DNA of 64,000 nucleotides from Algirhabdus cladophorae (GTDB taxonomy: Bacteria > Pseudomonadota > Alphaproteobacteria > Rhodobacterales > Rhodobacteraceae): NCBI RefSeq assembly GCF_044772865.1, contig NZ_CP173029.1:868001-932000 (forward strand). Direction: 5' to 3'. Each line of letters starts with the position of its first letter. Within the stretch, counting starts at the first letter, position 1. The notes below the pieces were generated by a model, which saw only the letters and a program-made list of their open reading frames with translations, was not told where the DNA came from and did not search any database. The translations under genes and the position numbers were made by a program. This document shows, in pieces, positions 33,335 through 42,368 of this stretch.

Positions 33335-34119
33335 ATATTCTCTGACTGCGGCATGCCCAGTACGTGATAGCCACCGTCCACGCGGATAACTTCGCCCGTG
33401 GTGCAAGCCCCTGCATCTGAGGCCAGATAGACAGCTGTTCCTCCCACGGCCTCGAGCGTTGCATTGGATCGCAACGGGCTGTTTTGATCCGTATGTTTGT
33501 AGGTTTTGCGCGCGCCGCCGATTGCGGCACCGGCCAAGGTTTTCATCGGACCGGGTGAGATTGCGTTGACGCGAATACCTTGGGGGCCAAGATCATTTGC
33601 CAAGTAACGCGTCGCACTTTCCAGCGCTGCTTTGGCCACGCCCATGACGTTATAAAACGGCGTGACGCGGTTAGAGCCTTGGTAGGTCAGCGTCAGCAGC
33701 GTGCCGCCCTCAGGCATCAACGCACTGGCCCGTTTGGCCACATCAATAAAGCTGTAGCAGCTGATCGATAGCGAATTTTTGAAGTTCTCGCGACTGGTAT
33801 CGCTGATCCGGCCGGTCAACTCGTTTTTATCAGAAAAAGCAATGGCATGAACGACAAAGTCCAAGCTGCCCCATTTGGCAGAAATCCCGTCAAAGGCCGC
33901 ATCCATGCTGGCGTCATCGGTCACGTCAACATCAACCATAAAGTCTGAACCGACGCTTTCGGCCAAAGGGGCGAGGCGCTTGCCAAAGGCTTCACCTTGG
34001 TATGTGAATGCCAGCTCTGCGCCGGCCTCCGACATCGCTTTGGCAATGCCCCAAGCGATGGACCGTTCATTGGCAACACCCATGATGAGCCCGCGCTTTC
34101 CAGCCATTGAAATCGTCAT
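33331..34119 (-). CDS. fabI: Enoyl-[acyl-carrier-protein] reductase (NADH)
   Basis: 262-residue atypical short-chain dehydrogenase. It has the GLIMGVANERSIAWGIA nucleotide loop diagnostic of FabI and the catalytic Tyr-x6-Lys (YNVMGVAK), plus SPGPMKTLAGAAI. It reduces trans-2-enoyl-ACP in fatty acid elongation. In many Rhodobacterales it sits with fabA and fabB; here it is about 3 kb from fabB with four other genes between. Confidence 0.94.
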   Translation of the reverse strand: MTISMAGKRGLIMGVANERSIAWGIAKAMSEAGAELAFTYQGEAFGKRLAPLAESVGSDFMVDVDVTDDASMDAAFDGISAKWGSLDFVVHAIAFSDKNELTGRISDTSRENFKNSLSISCYSFIDVAKRASALMPEGGTLLTLTYQGSNRVTPFYNVMGVAKAALESATRYLANDLGPQGIRVNAISPGPMKTLAGAAIGGARKTYKHTDQNSPLRSNATLEAVGGTAVYLASDAGACTTGEVIRVDGGYHVLGMPQSENI

Positions 34120-34204
34120 AGTCGTCCCTCACTCACTTTTGGGTTAAGTGGCGGTTTTGGCGCATAAGGTCAAGGTTGAGCTGATTGTGAGGGGTGGGCC
34201 AGAG

Positions 34205-35422
34205 TCAGCTTTGATCGCGACTATCCTGCGCGAAATGCATCGTCCATAGCGCGCGGCGCTGCTGATCCCTTTGCGTATAGGCAGTAACAGCATCGGACAG
34301 CCCAGCGGGTGACAGCATGGCGCCGTCATCTGCGATCTGCGTAATCTGCATTGTGTACCACGCCGTCACGCCCCCTTCGGGTGGATTTTCAAAGTGTGGG
34401 AATTTGGGGGTGGGCGCGTGACCTGCCAGCCATTTCTGAGGCAAGTCCGGGTCAACAATCACGGCCCGCGCAAGGCCAATAAGATCAGCGGATCCATCTG
34501 TGATAGCTGTTTGGGCTTGGTCGAGCGTTTTGAAACCGCCCGTCACCATTAATGGCTTTGTGGTTTTGGCGCGTGATTGCTTGGCAAAATCCACAAAGTA
34601 GGGCCCAAAGCCTGCGCGATCCGAGGACGAAGGGGCACCAGGGAAATATGTTCCACCGCTTATATCGATCAGGTCAACGCTGGTGGCATCCAACACAGCC
34701 ATAACGCCAAGTGCCTCGTCCTGCGCAAACCCACCTGCCAGTTGATCTGTGGCGTTCAGCTTTACTGCAATCGGAAAATCTGGCCCCACGGCGCGGCGCA
34801 CCGCATCTACACTGTCCAGCATTAGACGCATTCTGTTGGCCAAGCTGCCTCCATACGCATCGTCGCGTTTGTTGAACAGGGGGGACAAAAACTGGCTGAG
34901 GAGGAACCCGTGGGCTGCGTGAATTTCAACGCCTCCAAACCCATAGTCCTGTGCAAGACGGGCAGTGCGCGCAAATTCCGCCGGTAGTTGCTGGATGTCT
35001 GAGAGCGAAAGCGCATCACACCTCAGCCCCGGCAAATCAAGCGCGCTTGGGCCTTTCGGAGCACAGATCGCTGGATCTGCCATAGCGCCTGCATGTCCAA
35101 GCTGAAGCCAAAGTTGTGTTTTATGATCTAATCCAGCGCGAGCTAAAGCTTTGAATTGGTTTGGATTGGACTGGGTGTTCAAGACCAGATTGCCGGGCTT
35201 TTCTGGATAGAGCGCGGTGCCCTGAACCTCACCAACAATAGACAGGGCCAAACCGCCTTCAGCCCAACGTTCGTACAGACGTATTTGCGCATCTGTTGGC
35301 CCACCACAGCCGTCACCCAAGGAATCTGACATCGCTGATTTTGCTAAGCGGTTCTTGAGGACAACGCCACAGGGCAGCTTCAAAGGCTGTGCCAAAACGC
35401 TTGGGTTTGCAGAACTCATCAC
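34205..35422 (-). CDS. NADH:flavin oxidoreductase, Old Yellow Enzyme family
   Basis: 405 residues forming an FMN TIM barrel. Motifs are LKNRLAKSAMSD near the N-terminus, QLGHAG, GFGGVEIHAAHGFLLSQFLSP (substrate His-Ala-x-His region), FPIAVKLNATD and GLARAVIVDPDLP (FMN phosphate site). There is no C-terminal Fe-S/FAD extension, so it is a simple OYE-like ene-reductase rather than a 2,4-dienoyl-CoA reductase. It is inserted between fabB and fabI without an evident link to fatty acid synthesis. Confidence 0.85.
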   Translation of the reverse strand: MMSSANPSVLAQPLKLPCGVVLKNRLAKSAMSDSLGDGCGGPTDAQIRLYERWAEGGLALSIVGEVQGTALYPEKPGNLVLNTQSNPNQFKALARAGLDHKTQLWLQLGHAGAMADPAICAPKGPSALDLPGLRCDALSLSDIQQLPAEFARTARLAQDYGFGGVEIHAAHGFLLSQFLSPLFNKRDDAYGGSLANRMRLMLDSVDAVRRAVGPDFPIAVKLNATDQLAGGFAQDEALGVMAVLDATSVDLIDISGGTYFPGAPSSSDRAGFGPYFVDFAKQSRAKTTKPLMVTGGFKTLDQAQTAITDGSADLIGLARAVIVDPDLPQKWLAGHAPTPKFPHFENPPEGGVTAWYTMQITQIADDGAMLSPAGLSDAVTAYTQRDQQRRALWTMHFAQDSRDQS

Positions 35423-35613
35423 CTTGGCTCTCGCGTTCAGTTGTTACGGGCAGACAGTCCGCCGCCTGACATCATTTGTCAATTTGCCGTCGATCTGTGA
35501 TGCGCATTTGCCAAACTATAAGCGAGTGACTGCATCGGTGTCTTGATCTTTGGGGCAGGGGACGACTACCATCGCAGCAGTCTTTTCTGATCGCCCAAGG
35601 GGGGTATGATTTA

Positions 35614-35790
35614 ATGAAACATGTGCCAAAAGATACCACCGACGATGCGTTGATCCAAGAGTTCCTCAACAAGGGCGGAGAGGTCAAAAAGGGCAAGACC
35701 AAGCCTTTGGCGGCGGAATTGGGCCTCAGCAACAATGTCTGGAACAACAAGCTGACAAAAGAAGAAAAGGCCGCGCGCGACAAGAAATAG
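35614..35790 (+). CDS. Small basic protein, 58 residues, unknown function
   Basis: ATG at 35614 follows AAGGGGGG (35597-35604) at a workable spacing, and the frame runs 58 codons to TAG at 35788. The protein begins MKHVPKDTTDDALIQEFL and ends KLTKEEKAARDKK. It is highly charged, with a Lys/Gly/Thr-rich centre (KKGKTKPLAAELGLS) and a possible helix-turn-helix-like LAAELGLSNNVWNNKL segment. Codon use is GC-biased like the neighbours. A 12-bp stem overlaps its stop codon. I believe similar short proteins occur in roseobacters, but that needs a search. Confidence 0.7.
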   Translation: MKHVPKDTTDDALIQEFLNKGGEVKKGKTKPLAAELGLSNNVWNNKLTKEEKAARDKK

Positions 35791-35803
35791 CGCGCACGGC
35801 CTT
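35767..35803 (+). terminator. Stem-loop overlapping the stop of the 58-residue gene
   Basis: Arms AAGGCCG-c-GCGCG and CGCGC-a-CGGCCTT: 12 pairs with one mismatch and an 11-nt loop that contains the stop codon. Only a short T-run follows. Confidence 0.6.
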
Positions 35804-35840
35804 AGGGTTTGGGCGGGCGCTACCCCGATCCCATCCCCGC

Positions 35841-36326
35841 TTACATGGCGGGGATGATGACTTTGTCGATCACATGGATCACGCCGTTTGACGCTTCGAT
35901 ATCGGCGGTGGTGACGGTTGCGTCATTGACTTTTACGCCATCCATTGTGCCGATTTTCACTTCGGAACCCTGCACTGTCGCGGCCATCATGCCATCGCTG
36001 AGGTCCGTGGACATCACTTTGCCAGCGACCACGTGGTAGGTCAGGATTGCGGTCAGCTGGTCTTTGTTTTCGGGCATCAGCAACGTCTCTACAGTGCCTT
36101 CCGGCAGGGCAGCAAACGCCTCGTCTGTGGGGGCAAACACAGTGAACGGGCCTTCGCCCTTGAGGGTATCCACCAAACCTGCGGCCGTCAGGGCGGCGGC
36201 TAACGTGTTGAATGTGCCTGCAGCCACGGCTGTGTCCACGATGTCTTTGGAGTGGCCACCAGCAAAGGCTGGGGCGCTGATCAAAGCGGCGGCGGTTGTG
36301 GCGGCAAGAAAAGTTCTGCGTAGCAT
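35841..36326 (-). CDS. Secreted fasciclin-domain protein
   Basis: 161 residues. A signal peptide (MLRRTFLAATTAAALISAPAFA) is followed by a single FAS1 domain with H1 box FNTLAAALTAAGL, TVFAPTDEAFAALP, the YH-type motif ILTYHVVAGKV, and the H2 box GVIHVIDKVIIP at the C-terminus. FAS1 proteins mediate adhesion or matrix interactions; bacterial single-domain forms are poorly characterised. Leader hairpins lie upstream of the start (CCCCAA/TTGGGG near 36358-36377). Confidence 0.9.
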   Translation of the reverse strand: MLRRTFLAATTAAALISAPAFAGGHSKDIVDTAVAAGTFNTLAAALTAAGLVDTLKGEGPFTVFAPTDEAFAALPEGTVETLLMPENKDQLTAILTYHVVAGKVMSTDLSDGMMAATVQGSEVKIGTMDGVKVNDATVTTADIEASNGVIHVIDKVIIPAM

Positions 36327-36596
36327 AGGGATATCTCCTGATCAGATTTAACAAGGCCCCCAACCTCGTGATTGGGGATTGCAGGAGATACGCACCAAGT
36401 TGCGGGGCGGTTTCCGCCGATACTGAAACTTTGGATTTGACCTGTGTTTTCAGCGCCCTAAGCCACGATGATTTACACTTTCAAATAGAGTTTTTGTGAT
36501 TGATCCAGTTTTAAGATTGCTAAAACCTGTGCTTTGAATGGGTGGGTTGCCCAAGATATTTTGTAGTTTTTTGAATTGCTGAAATTTGACCCTGCT

Positions 36597-37076
36597 TCAG
36601 AACGTTAGGCCTGCACTGGTTTTGCTGACTTGGTTCAACCCCCGCGGTGCTATCCCCTCTTGTGGTAAAGCCGCGTCAGGCGCTTTGGCGTAGTTTGATA
36701 GGACTTTTGCTTTGACCTTGAGATCAGTTGGAACTTTCTCTTGCGGTGTCTGGCGGGCTGTGGCGGCCAAACTTTTGGCTTGATGCAAGGCTTTGAGGAT
36801 CTGCCGTTTTTCACCCTCATCAATGCCAGTCATGCTGACGAGGTCGTCCAAATACGTCACGACAGCAATCAGGCTTGGTAGATGGACCGCATAAAACGCC
36901 AGATTGAAGCGCCAACAAGCGGGGTCTTTTTCCACAGCAGCTACGCTGTCGTCCAGATCAGGACCAAGGGTTCCGATTGCCCTGCAAGACCGACGGTATG
37001 TTCTGGATCTTTGGTCGATCAGCCTTTTTGGCGGAGCAAGTAAAGACAGCTGCTTTGCTTTGCTATCCTGACTCAA
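36597..37076 (-). CDS. Conserved-looking hypothetical protein
   Basis: 159 residues, no recognised domain. Charged N-terminus (KAKQLSLLAPPKRLIDQRSRTYRRSCRAIG), a helical middle (FNLAFYAVHLPSLIAVVTYLDDLVSMTGIDEGEKRQILKAL) and a Gln/Pro-containing C-terminus. No signal peptide or membrane segment strong enough to call. It lies just downstream of fabB on the same strand (22-base gap), so it may be cotranscribed. The base composition (TTTT-rich third positions) differs slightly from fabB. Could be a recent insertion; function unknown. Confidence 0.55.
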   Translation of the reverse strand: MSQDSKAKQLSLLAPPKRLIDQRSRTYRRSCRAIGTLGPDLDDSVAAVEKDPACWRFNLAFYAVHLPSLIAVVTYLDDLVSMTGIDEGEKRQILKALHQAKSLAATARQTPQEKVPTDLKVKAKVLSNYAKAPDAALPQEGIAPRGLNQVSKTSAGLTF

Positions 37077-37098
37077 CCGCCACTATAGGTTTGACCTG

Positions 37099-38328
37099 TC
37101 AGTCTTGGAACTTACTCATCAGCATCGACCCGTTCGTCCCACCAAAGCCAAAGGAGTTGGTCATCACCGTGTCCAGCCCTGCGTTGTCTACGCGGGTGGT
37201 GGCGATCTCGGATGGGTCCAGCGCGGGGTCGAGGGTTTCGACGTTGATCGACGGGGCTATGAAGTCGTCACGCAGCATCAGCAGGCAATAAATTGCTTCT
37301 TGGGCGCCAGTGGCGCCTTGGCTGTGGCCTGTCATGCTTTTGGTGGATGAGATGGGTGGGGTGCTGCCTTGGCCAAAGACGCGGCGCACGGCTTCAACCT
37401 CGCCCACATCGCCGACGGGTGTGGATGTGCCATGGGCGTTGATGTAGCTCACCTTGCGGCCTTCGGGTATCGATTGCAGGGCAAGGCGCATGGCCCGCTC
37501 GCCACCTTCACCGGAGGGTGCGACCATGTCTGCGCCGTCTGATGTGGCCCCGAGCCCTGTGACTTCGGCGTAGATTTTTGCGCCACGGGCCTTGGCGTGC
37601 TCGAGGTCTTCCAGCACAACCATGCCGCCGCCGCCTGCAATCACGAACCCGTCGCGGTTGGCATCAAAGGCGCGCGAGGCTTTGGTGGGCGTGTCGTTGT
37701 ATTTGCTGGACATGGCCCCCATGGCGTCAAACAGGCACGACAATGTCCAATCCAATTCCTCGCCGCCGCCTGCAAACATCACGTCTTGCTTACCCATCAT
37801 GATCTGTTCTGCCGCGTTGCCGATGCAATGCAGCGAGGTCGAGCAGGCCGATGTGATCGAATAGTTGATGCCTTTGATTTGGTAGGCCGTGGCCAAGTTC
37901 GCGCTGATGGTTGAGGACATGCACTTGGGCACAGCGAACGGCCCAATCCGCTTGGTGGCACCGGATTTCAGCACGGTTTGGTGGGCTGCAAACATCGCGG
38001 ATGTGGATGGCCCGCCTGAGCCTGCGACAAGCCCTGTGCGCGGGTTCACAACGTCGCTTTCTTCAAGTCCCGCATCGGCAATCGCTTGCTCCATCGCGAT
38101 ATAGGCATAAGCCGCACCCGCGCCCATAAACCGCAGTTTGCGCTTGTCCACATGATCGGTGATGTCCAGCTTCAGCGTGCCCGCGATCTGGCTGCGAAAC
38201 CCGTGTTCAGCCATAGTTTCACTGGCAACAACGCCGGAAGTGCCTGCCTTGAGGGACGCTGTCACCTCGTCTGCGTTGTTTCCAATGGGGGAGACGATCC
38301 CCAAGCCAGTGATGACGACGCGACGCAT
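37099..38328 (-). CDS. fabB: Beta-ketoacyl-ACP synthase I
   Basis: 409-residue condensing enzyme with catalytic Cys in SACSTSLHCIG, His in NAHGTSTPVGD and in TGHSQGATGAQ, and the conserved Lys in STKSMTGH. The N-terminus MRRVVITGLGIVSPIGNN and the C-terminal NSFGFGGTNGS loop are standard. FabB elongates the cis-3-enoyl intermediates made by FabA, so the pair is needed for unsaturated fatty acids. Here fabA is about 3.4 kb upstream on the same strand, separated by unrelated and broken genes. Confidence 0.95.
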   Translation of the reverse strand: MRRVVITGLGIVSPIGNNADEVTASLKAGTSGVVASETMAEHGFRSQIAGTLKLDITDHVDKRKLRFMGAGAAYAYIAMEQAIADAGLEESDVVNPRTGLVAGSGGPSTSAMFAAHQTVLKSGATKRIGPFAVPKCMSSTISANLATAYQIKGINYSITSACSTSLHCIGNAAEQIMMGKQDVMFAGGGEELDWTLSCLFDAMGAMSSKYNDTPTKASRAFDANRDGFVIAGGGGMVVLEDLEHAKARGAKIYAEVTGLGATSDGADMVAPSGEGGERAMRLALQSIPEGRKVSYINAHGTSTPVGDVGEVEAVRRVFGQGSTPPISSTKSMTGHSQGATGAQEAIYCLLMLRDDFIAPSINVETLDPALDPSEIATTRVDNAGLDTVMTNSFGFGGTNGSMLMSKFQD

Positions 38329-38635
38329 GTTGTGAGTTCCCTTTGGTAGCTTTGGCCCCGTGTGTAATTCACGGGGCTGGAGGGGGCAAGGTGTGGTGAT
38401 GAATGTGGGATATTACAGGGCCGCGAAAATGCGGGGCGCGGACTGTGATGCAACGAATGGCTGCTCTTAGCCCTCTCGGTGCAAGTCGCGGGCAAACCGG
38501 ACCTGTGTCGCCCGTGCGTCGCTGACCGTTCACTAAGTCGGTCCACGTCAGAAACGTCACACATTCGAAATCGGAAAAAATTCCCTTAGCGTGTTTTCTA
38601 TTCGGAGATGTCTGACAGAGCAGCGTAAAAAGGCC
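38329..38635. other. Non-coding region upstream of fabB
   Basis: No convincing reading frame. A perfect 8-bp stem GCCCCGTG / CACGGGGC with a 7-nt loop lies at 38355-38377, in the expected fabB leader. AAGGGA precedes the fabB ATG. The rest is a mix of GC- and AT-rich sequence without recognised features. Confidence 0.55.
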
Positions 38636-39490
38636 TTACACCGTTTCATCCGAAAGCCGTTCATAAAGATGCCAAGTCGCATGGCCAAATATCGGCATCG
38701 CGATAAACAGGCCAAAGAAAAACGGCAGCATCGCAAGGAAGGTCACAAACCCTATGAACAGACCCCAAAGTACATAGCGTAGAAAACTGTCTGCGACTGC
38801 CGCAATTGAAGTCAAAATGGCCGTGATAAAGTCAATGTCTCGATCAACCAGCATCGGTATGCCGTGGATGCCAATGGCGAAAACCAATGAGGCAAATAGC
38901 CCGCCGATGATGGTCCCTAAGGTGATCATCATTATGCCCTCGAATGACAACAAAACAGTGAAGGATGGTGTTACGTTAGTCATTGGCGACAAGCCCAAGA
39001 AGAGGGCGAAAATCATATGACCGAGGAATAACCAAAATAGAAAGATAACGATAATGAGTGTAGCCAGCCACGGCAGTTGACCAAGCCTGAGAGACCATAC
39101 GAACTGGATGACCTCGGACAGCTTTACAGGGGTGTTGGTTGAAAGACGTCTACTCACTTCGTAAAATCCGACCGACGTCAGGGTTCCGATCAATGGGAAG
39201 GCCAACACAGCCAAGACCAGCCAAAAAGTGTGGCCCGACTAGTAGGTGATCAGACCAATCGCCATGCCAGCCAAGGCAAAGAAACTTGCGTAAAACAGCG
39301 AAACACATGGGGCCGCGAGAAAGTCTTTTACTCCAAGGACGAGGCAGGATCTGAAGTCGTCCAACGTTGGTTTGCGCAGGATCGGTATCTGTCGAATTGC
39401 GCGCGTCATATGGCTGTCGAATGGGCCGTTTGTGGGCTTGCAAAATTGTAGACAAAACTGGCGATGATCCGCACCAAAGGCTTTGCCCAA
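38636..39490 (-). pseudogene. DUF2189-type membrane protein gene interrupted by an in-frame stop
   Basis: Two reading frames in the same phase are separated only by a TAG at 39239-39241. The upstream piece ends ...KDFLAAPCVSLFYASFFALAGMAIGLITY, and translation past the stop gives SGHTFWLVLAVLAFPLIGTLTS, joining smoothly to the 192-residue downstream piece. The combined protein (LRKPTLDDFRSCLVLG..., about six membrane helices, ending ATWHLYERLSDE) has the layout of DUF2189 integral membrane proteins. One substitution would restore it. It is a nonsense pseudogene, a sequencing error or, less likely, read-through. The exact N-terminus is uncertain (39409 is another possible ATG). Confidence 0.78.
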
Positions 39491-39764
39491 TCGTGCATCG
39501 CTAACCCGTCAGGGTTCAGGAAAAAGACATCTGGAAACGTGCGCATCAACTGCACATTGATGCAGTGAAGGGCGCTGTGATCATTGGGGTATTGGCTCGA
39601 AGCAGTCTGATAGGTTTGCAAAGATGGCCGGATCTAGTTGCGTGTGACATCGGTTTTTCATTCCGATGCTATGCTTCGTCGTCAACGCGGTGCTGACGTT
39701 TGGGTTGGGAGGGGCGATTGCAGGGCATGGTATGCCCCGGATCCGACTTCTGGCAGTTGCCCCA

Positions 39765-39949
39765 AAGCGCAAAGCCTGGGGAAAAGGGTGGATCATCGGA
39801 CCGAGCCGCTCGCTTTTTCCCAAACAGGTCTGGGCGATCCGCGCGCGGCGCTGCTTTTGCATAGGGCTACAAAGGTCGATAGCACGGTATCTTACCTTGG
39901 GCTTGAGTAGAAAGATGCCCTGAGCATTGCTGAGCGGATCATCTTCTAA
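39765..39949 (+). pseudogene. Decayed tyrosine recombinase (phage integrase-like) remnant
   Basis: The plus strand encodes KAWGKGWIIGPSRS, then LFPKQVWAIRAR, the N-terminal signature of a family of short integrase/recombinase proteins. After a deletion and frame change it encodes LLLHRATKVDSTVSYLGLE-stop-KDALSIAERIIF, matching the C-terminal LLLGHTK-ESTVRYLG...DDALSI-E stretch with the expected catalytic Tyr region. The whole catalytic core between them is missing and a stop interrupts the tail. It marks the 38.3-41.7 kb block between fabB and fabA as former mobile DNA. Recognition is from memory of the family. Confidence 0.7.
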
Positions 39950-40390
39950 CCCATTTTGGCGGAGGGCATGCGCCGTAAGATGGTTTAGAACAGGCCTAAG
40001 ACGTCGTGGCGGCGAAAGAGAAGTGAGAGCGCCAAGTTCCAACCTTCTGTGTCAGATCTTGGGTACATTTCGTGAACTTTGAAGTTCGTGAAGTCTCTCT
40101 GACAATTGCGAGACAGACCCCAAGGTCGGTTCCGTCCTGCGCTCGTCGGGTTGCTAAAACATTCAGCTAGGGCGCTGTTTGGATTTGATCCCATTAAGCC
40201 GCACTGAATGGCCGCAATGATGACCTTGGCTGTCACGCCGCAGGGAACTGATGCAGCCTCTAATGAATGCTGCGTCAGCAAAAGGTGGGATTGTCCGTAA
40301 AGTATCCACTTGCGACACCAAAACTAAATTTGACCGTCTGACAGGCACCGGTCCGTTAGTTCGCTTTGATAAATCCAATCTATCTATTGC
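39950..40390. other. Non-coding, probably degenerate sequence
   Basis: No frame with credible coding character; short frames on both strands are stop-interrupted. A small symmetric element GAACTT-TG-AAGTTC lies at 40074-40087. Composition differs from the flanking genes, and the region continues directly from the integrase remnant, so it is probably eroded insertion DNA. No terminal inverted repeats were recognised. Confidence 0.5.
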
Positions 40391-40798
40391 CTAAACAATC
40401 TGATGCACTTCAATGACGTTCCCATCCGGGTCGTAGAAGAAGACTTGGTGCCAGCCTTTGACGGCATTGCTGCCCCAATCCGAATAGGGCACGTCGTTTG
40501 CGTCCAGATGGGCCATGAAGGCTTGGATGTCATCTGTGCGGTAGGCGATGTGGCCGCGCTCCAGTGGATTGACGACTTGGCCTGAACGGAACGAGTTCAA
40601 CACATCGCGCGGGGTCAGGTGCATTTGAATTTCGCCGTCGGTGACAAAGGACACATCACCGACCAATCCCTTGTCCGTGTTCAAAGGCGGCAGTTCGGCT
40701 GGGTCTTCGTCCCCTAAAGTAAGAATGTCGCGGTAAAAGCGGTCCATGGCCGACACATTGGTCGAGCATAGGTTGATATGATGCAGTTTGAGTTTCAT
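40391..40798 (-). CDS. VOC-family (glyoxalase/bleomycin-resistance-like) protein
   Basis: 135 residues with the VOC pattern: MKLKLHHINLCSTNVSAMDRFYRDIL at the start, HIAYRTDDIQAFMAHLDANDVPYS, and FFYDPDGNVIEVHQIV at the end. Candidate metal ligands are His7 and the C-terminal Glu in IEVHQ. The substrate is unknown. It lies in the block that separates fabB from fabA, but its codon use looks native. Confidence 0.85.
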   Translation of the reverse strand: MKLKLHHINLCSTNVSAMDRFYRDILTLGDEDPAELPPLNTDKGLVGDVSFVTDGEIQMHLTPRDVLNSFRSGQVVNPLERGHIAYRTDDIQAFMAHLDANDVPYSDWGSNAVKGWHQVFFYDPDGNVIEVHQIV

Positions 40799-40981
40799 GG
40801 CGCAAAGCGTGGCTTAGAAAATGCAGGCGTGCAAGAGGCGCAGACCTGCTTGTCATCTTGAGAACTGGTTTCCTTCACATCTTCGCCCTTTTCTACTTTT
40901 ATGCGTGGTCTTAGGGACATTGGTTAGGCAACTGGCCTGCTGTTTTGTGAACAAACACTCATGCGTGGTGAGGAACAGCAC

Positions 40982-41710
40982 ATGAAGCTTACAGTGATTT
41001 TGGGCCTTGTTGGCTGCGCGGTAGGCTTTTGGATATTGCAGGACGTCGCACCTGATCTGTCCCAGCTGTCGGGCAAGGATCTAAACCGTCTGGAACAGGA
41101 ACAAAAAGCGGCTCAAGTGACCCGTATTTTCGAAGAGGTCGCGCCGCTTACGCCGCCGCAAGAGGTTCAGACCTGTATGGATCTTGATCATCCGGGCGTC
41201 ATGGTTGGCCGGTTTTGCAGACGGTTTGAGGCGCAATCAGTCAACCTGCGCACGACCAAAGATATTCCAGTGGCCGCTTTGCGCCAACTGCCAAACATGA
41301 CTCAGATCGAGGCCTCTGGCGCCCGTTGGGCCAGTCTGACGCCTTTACTAGAATTTCCGAATCTCACGGTCTTGGATCTGCGGTATAGTACGTTTCAGGA
41401 TTTTAGTGCGCTGGGCAGTTTTTCCAACCTCCAAGCGCTAAGCCTCAGCAAATCCAACTTTACCGAAGTTGCGCTGATCTCTGACCTTTTAAACCTACAG
41501 GTCTTGGACTTGGCGGATCTGCCTATCCGCGATCTGTCTGCGTTGGGCAATATGCCTAAGCTGCGCGAGGTCTACCTGAGTGGAACGCAGGTTTCGGATC
41601 TGTCGCCACTGCTGGGGCTGGAAAACCTCCGCATTCTCGACGTAAGAGATACAGCCGTCGTGGACTTAGGCGTGTTTGAGGCAAGGGACGGTCTGACGAT
41701 TTATCAATAG
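40982..41710 (+). CDS. Leucine-rich-repeat protein with N-terminal membrane anchor
   Basis: 242 residues from MKLTVILGLVGCAVGFWIL, a signal peptide or membrane anchor. After a coiled, charged segment come five to six LRRs of about 22 residues (LPNMTQIEASGA; FPNLTVLDLRYS; FSNLQALSLSKS; LLNLQVLDLADL; MPKLREVYLSGT; LENLRILDVRDT), of the internalin-like LxxLxxLxLxxN type. Two Cys residues before the repeats may form a cap. Extracytoplasmic protein-protein interaction is likely; the partner is unknown. It is transcribed against the surrounding fab genes. Confidence 0.82.
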   Translation: MKLTVILGLVGCAVGFWILQDVAPDLSQLSGKDLNRLEQEQKAAQVTRIFEEVAPLTPPQEVQTCMDLDHPGVMVGRFCRRFEAQSVNLRTTKDIPVAALRQLPNMTQIEASGARWASLTPLLEFPNLTVLDLRYSTFQDFSALGSFSNLQALSLSKSNFTEVALISDLLNLQVLDLADLPIRDLSALGNMPKLREVYLSGTQVSDLSPLLGLENLRILDVRDTAVVDLGVFEARDGLTIYQ

Positions 41711-41758
41711 CCTGGTCAGGCCGTTTGTCCTTTGCCGGTCTTCCACAACAGGTTTTGA

Positions 41759-42268
41759 TTAACTCTCGCTTAGCGCCACTTTCATGTCTTTGACTTGATA
41801 GATCACCTCACCGTCCGCTTCGACGATGCCGTCGGCCACGCCCATCGTCAAGCGACGTGTTTGGATGGCTTTGGTGAAGTCGATTTTGTAGGTCAGCATT
41901 TTGCGATCAGGCCTAACCATGCCGGTCAGCTTGACCTCGCCCACACCCAAGGCATAGCCGCGCCCTTGCCAGCCGCGCCAGCCAAGGTTGAACCCTGTCA
42001 GCTGCCAAAGCCCATCAAGGCCCAGACATCCCGGCATAATCGGATTGCCTGGAAAGTGGCAGTCAAAGAACCACAGCGAGGGATCGATATCAAATTCCGC
42101 GACCACGTGGCCTTTGCCATGCGCCCCGCCATCGCCTGAAATATCGGTAATCCGGTCCATCATCAGCATGGGCGGCATTGGCAATTGAGCGTTCCCTTCG
42201 CCAAAAAGCTCGCCCTGGGCGCATTTGATAAGGTCGTCTTTGCCAAAGCTGGTGGGAAATTGGGTCAT
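41759..42268 (-). CDS. fabA: 3-Hydroxydecanoyl-ACP dehydratase/isomerase
   Basis: 169 residues from MTQFPTSFGKDDL, the family's usual length; an upstream in-frame start adds 19 residues not seen in FabA. The active-site motif is FFDCHFPGNPIMPGCLGLDGLWQ with catalytic His and Asp. The enzyme dehydrates 3-hydroxydecanoyl-ACP and isomerises the product to the cis-3 form, the entry to unsaturated fatty acids. It is divergent from irr, with a shared upstream region that holds an Irr-box-like repeat. Confidence 0.95.
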   Translation of the reverse strand: MTQFPTSFGKDDLIKCAQGELFGEGNAQLPMPPMLMMDRITDISGDGGAHGKGHVVAEFDIDPSLWFFDCHFPGNPIMPGCLGLDGLWQLTGFNLGWRGWQGRGYALGVGEVKLTGMVRPDRKMLTYKIDFTKAIQTRRLTMGVADGIVEADGEVIYQVKDMKVALSES

Positions 42269-42368
42269 AGTCGGGGGGTGATCCTTCGTGACGTGGGACG
42301 GAATGATTTCGAGACCCTCTAGCATCGCTGTGGGGCGTCGCGCAAGCTTGGGACAAATTGACCCAAGC

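Noticed and set aside
39581..40042. 153-codon minus-strand frame
   Set aside because: Antisense to the integrase remnant; composition and lack of motifs indicate a shadow frame.
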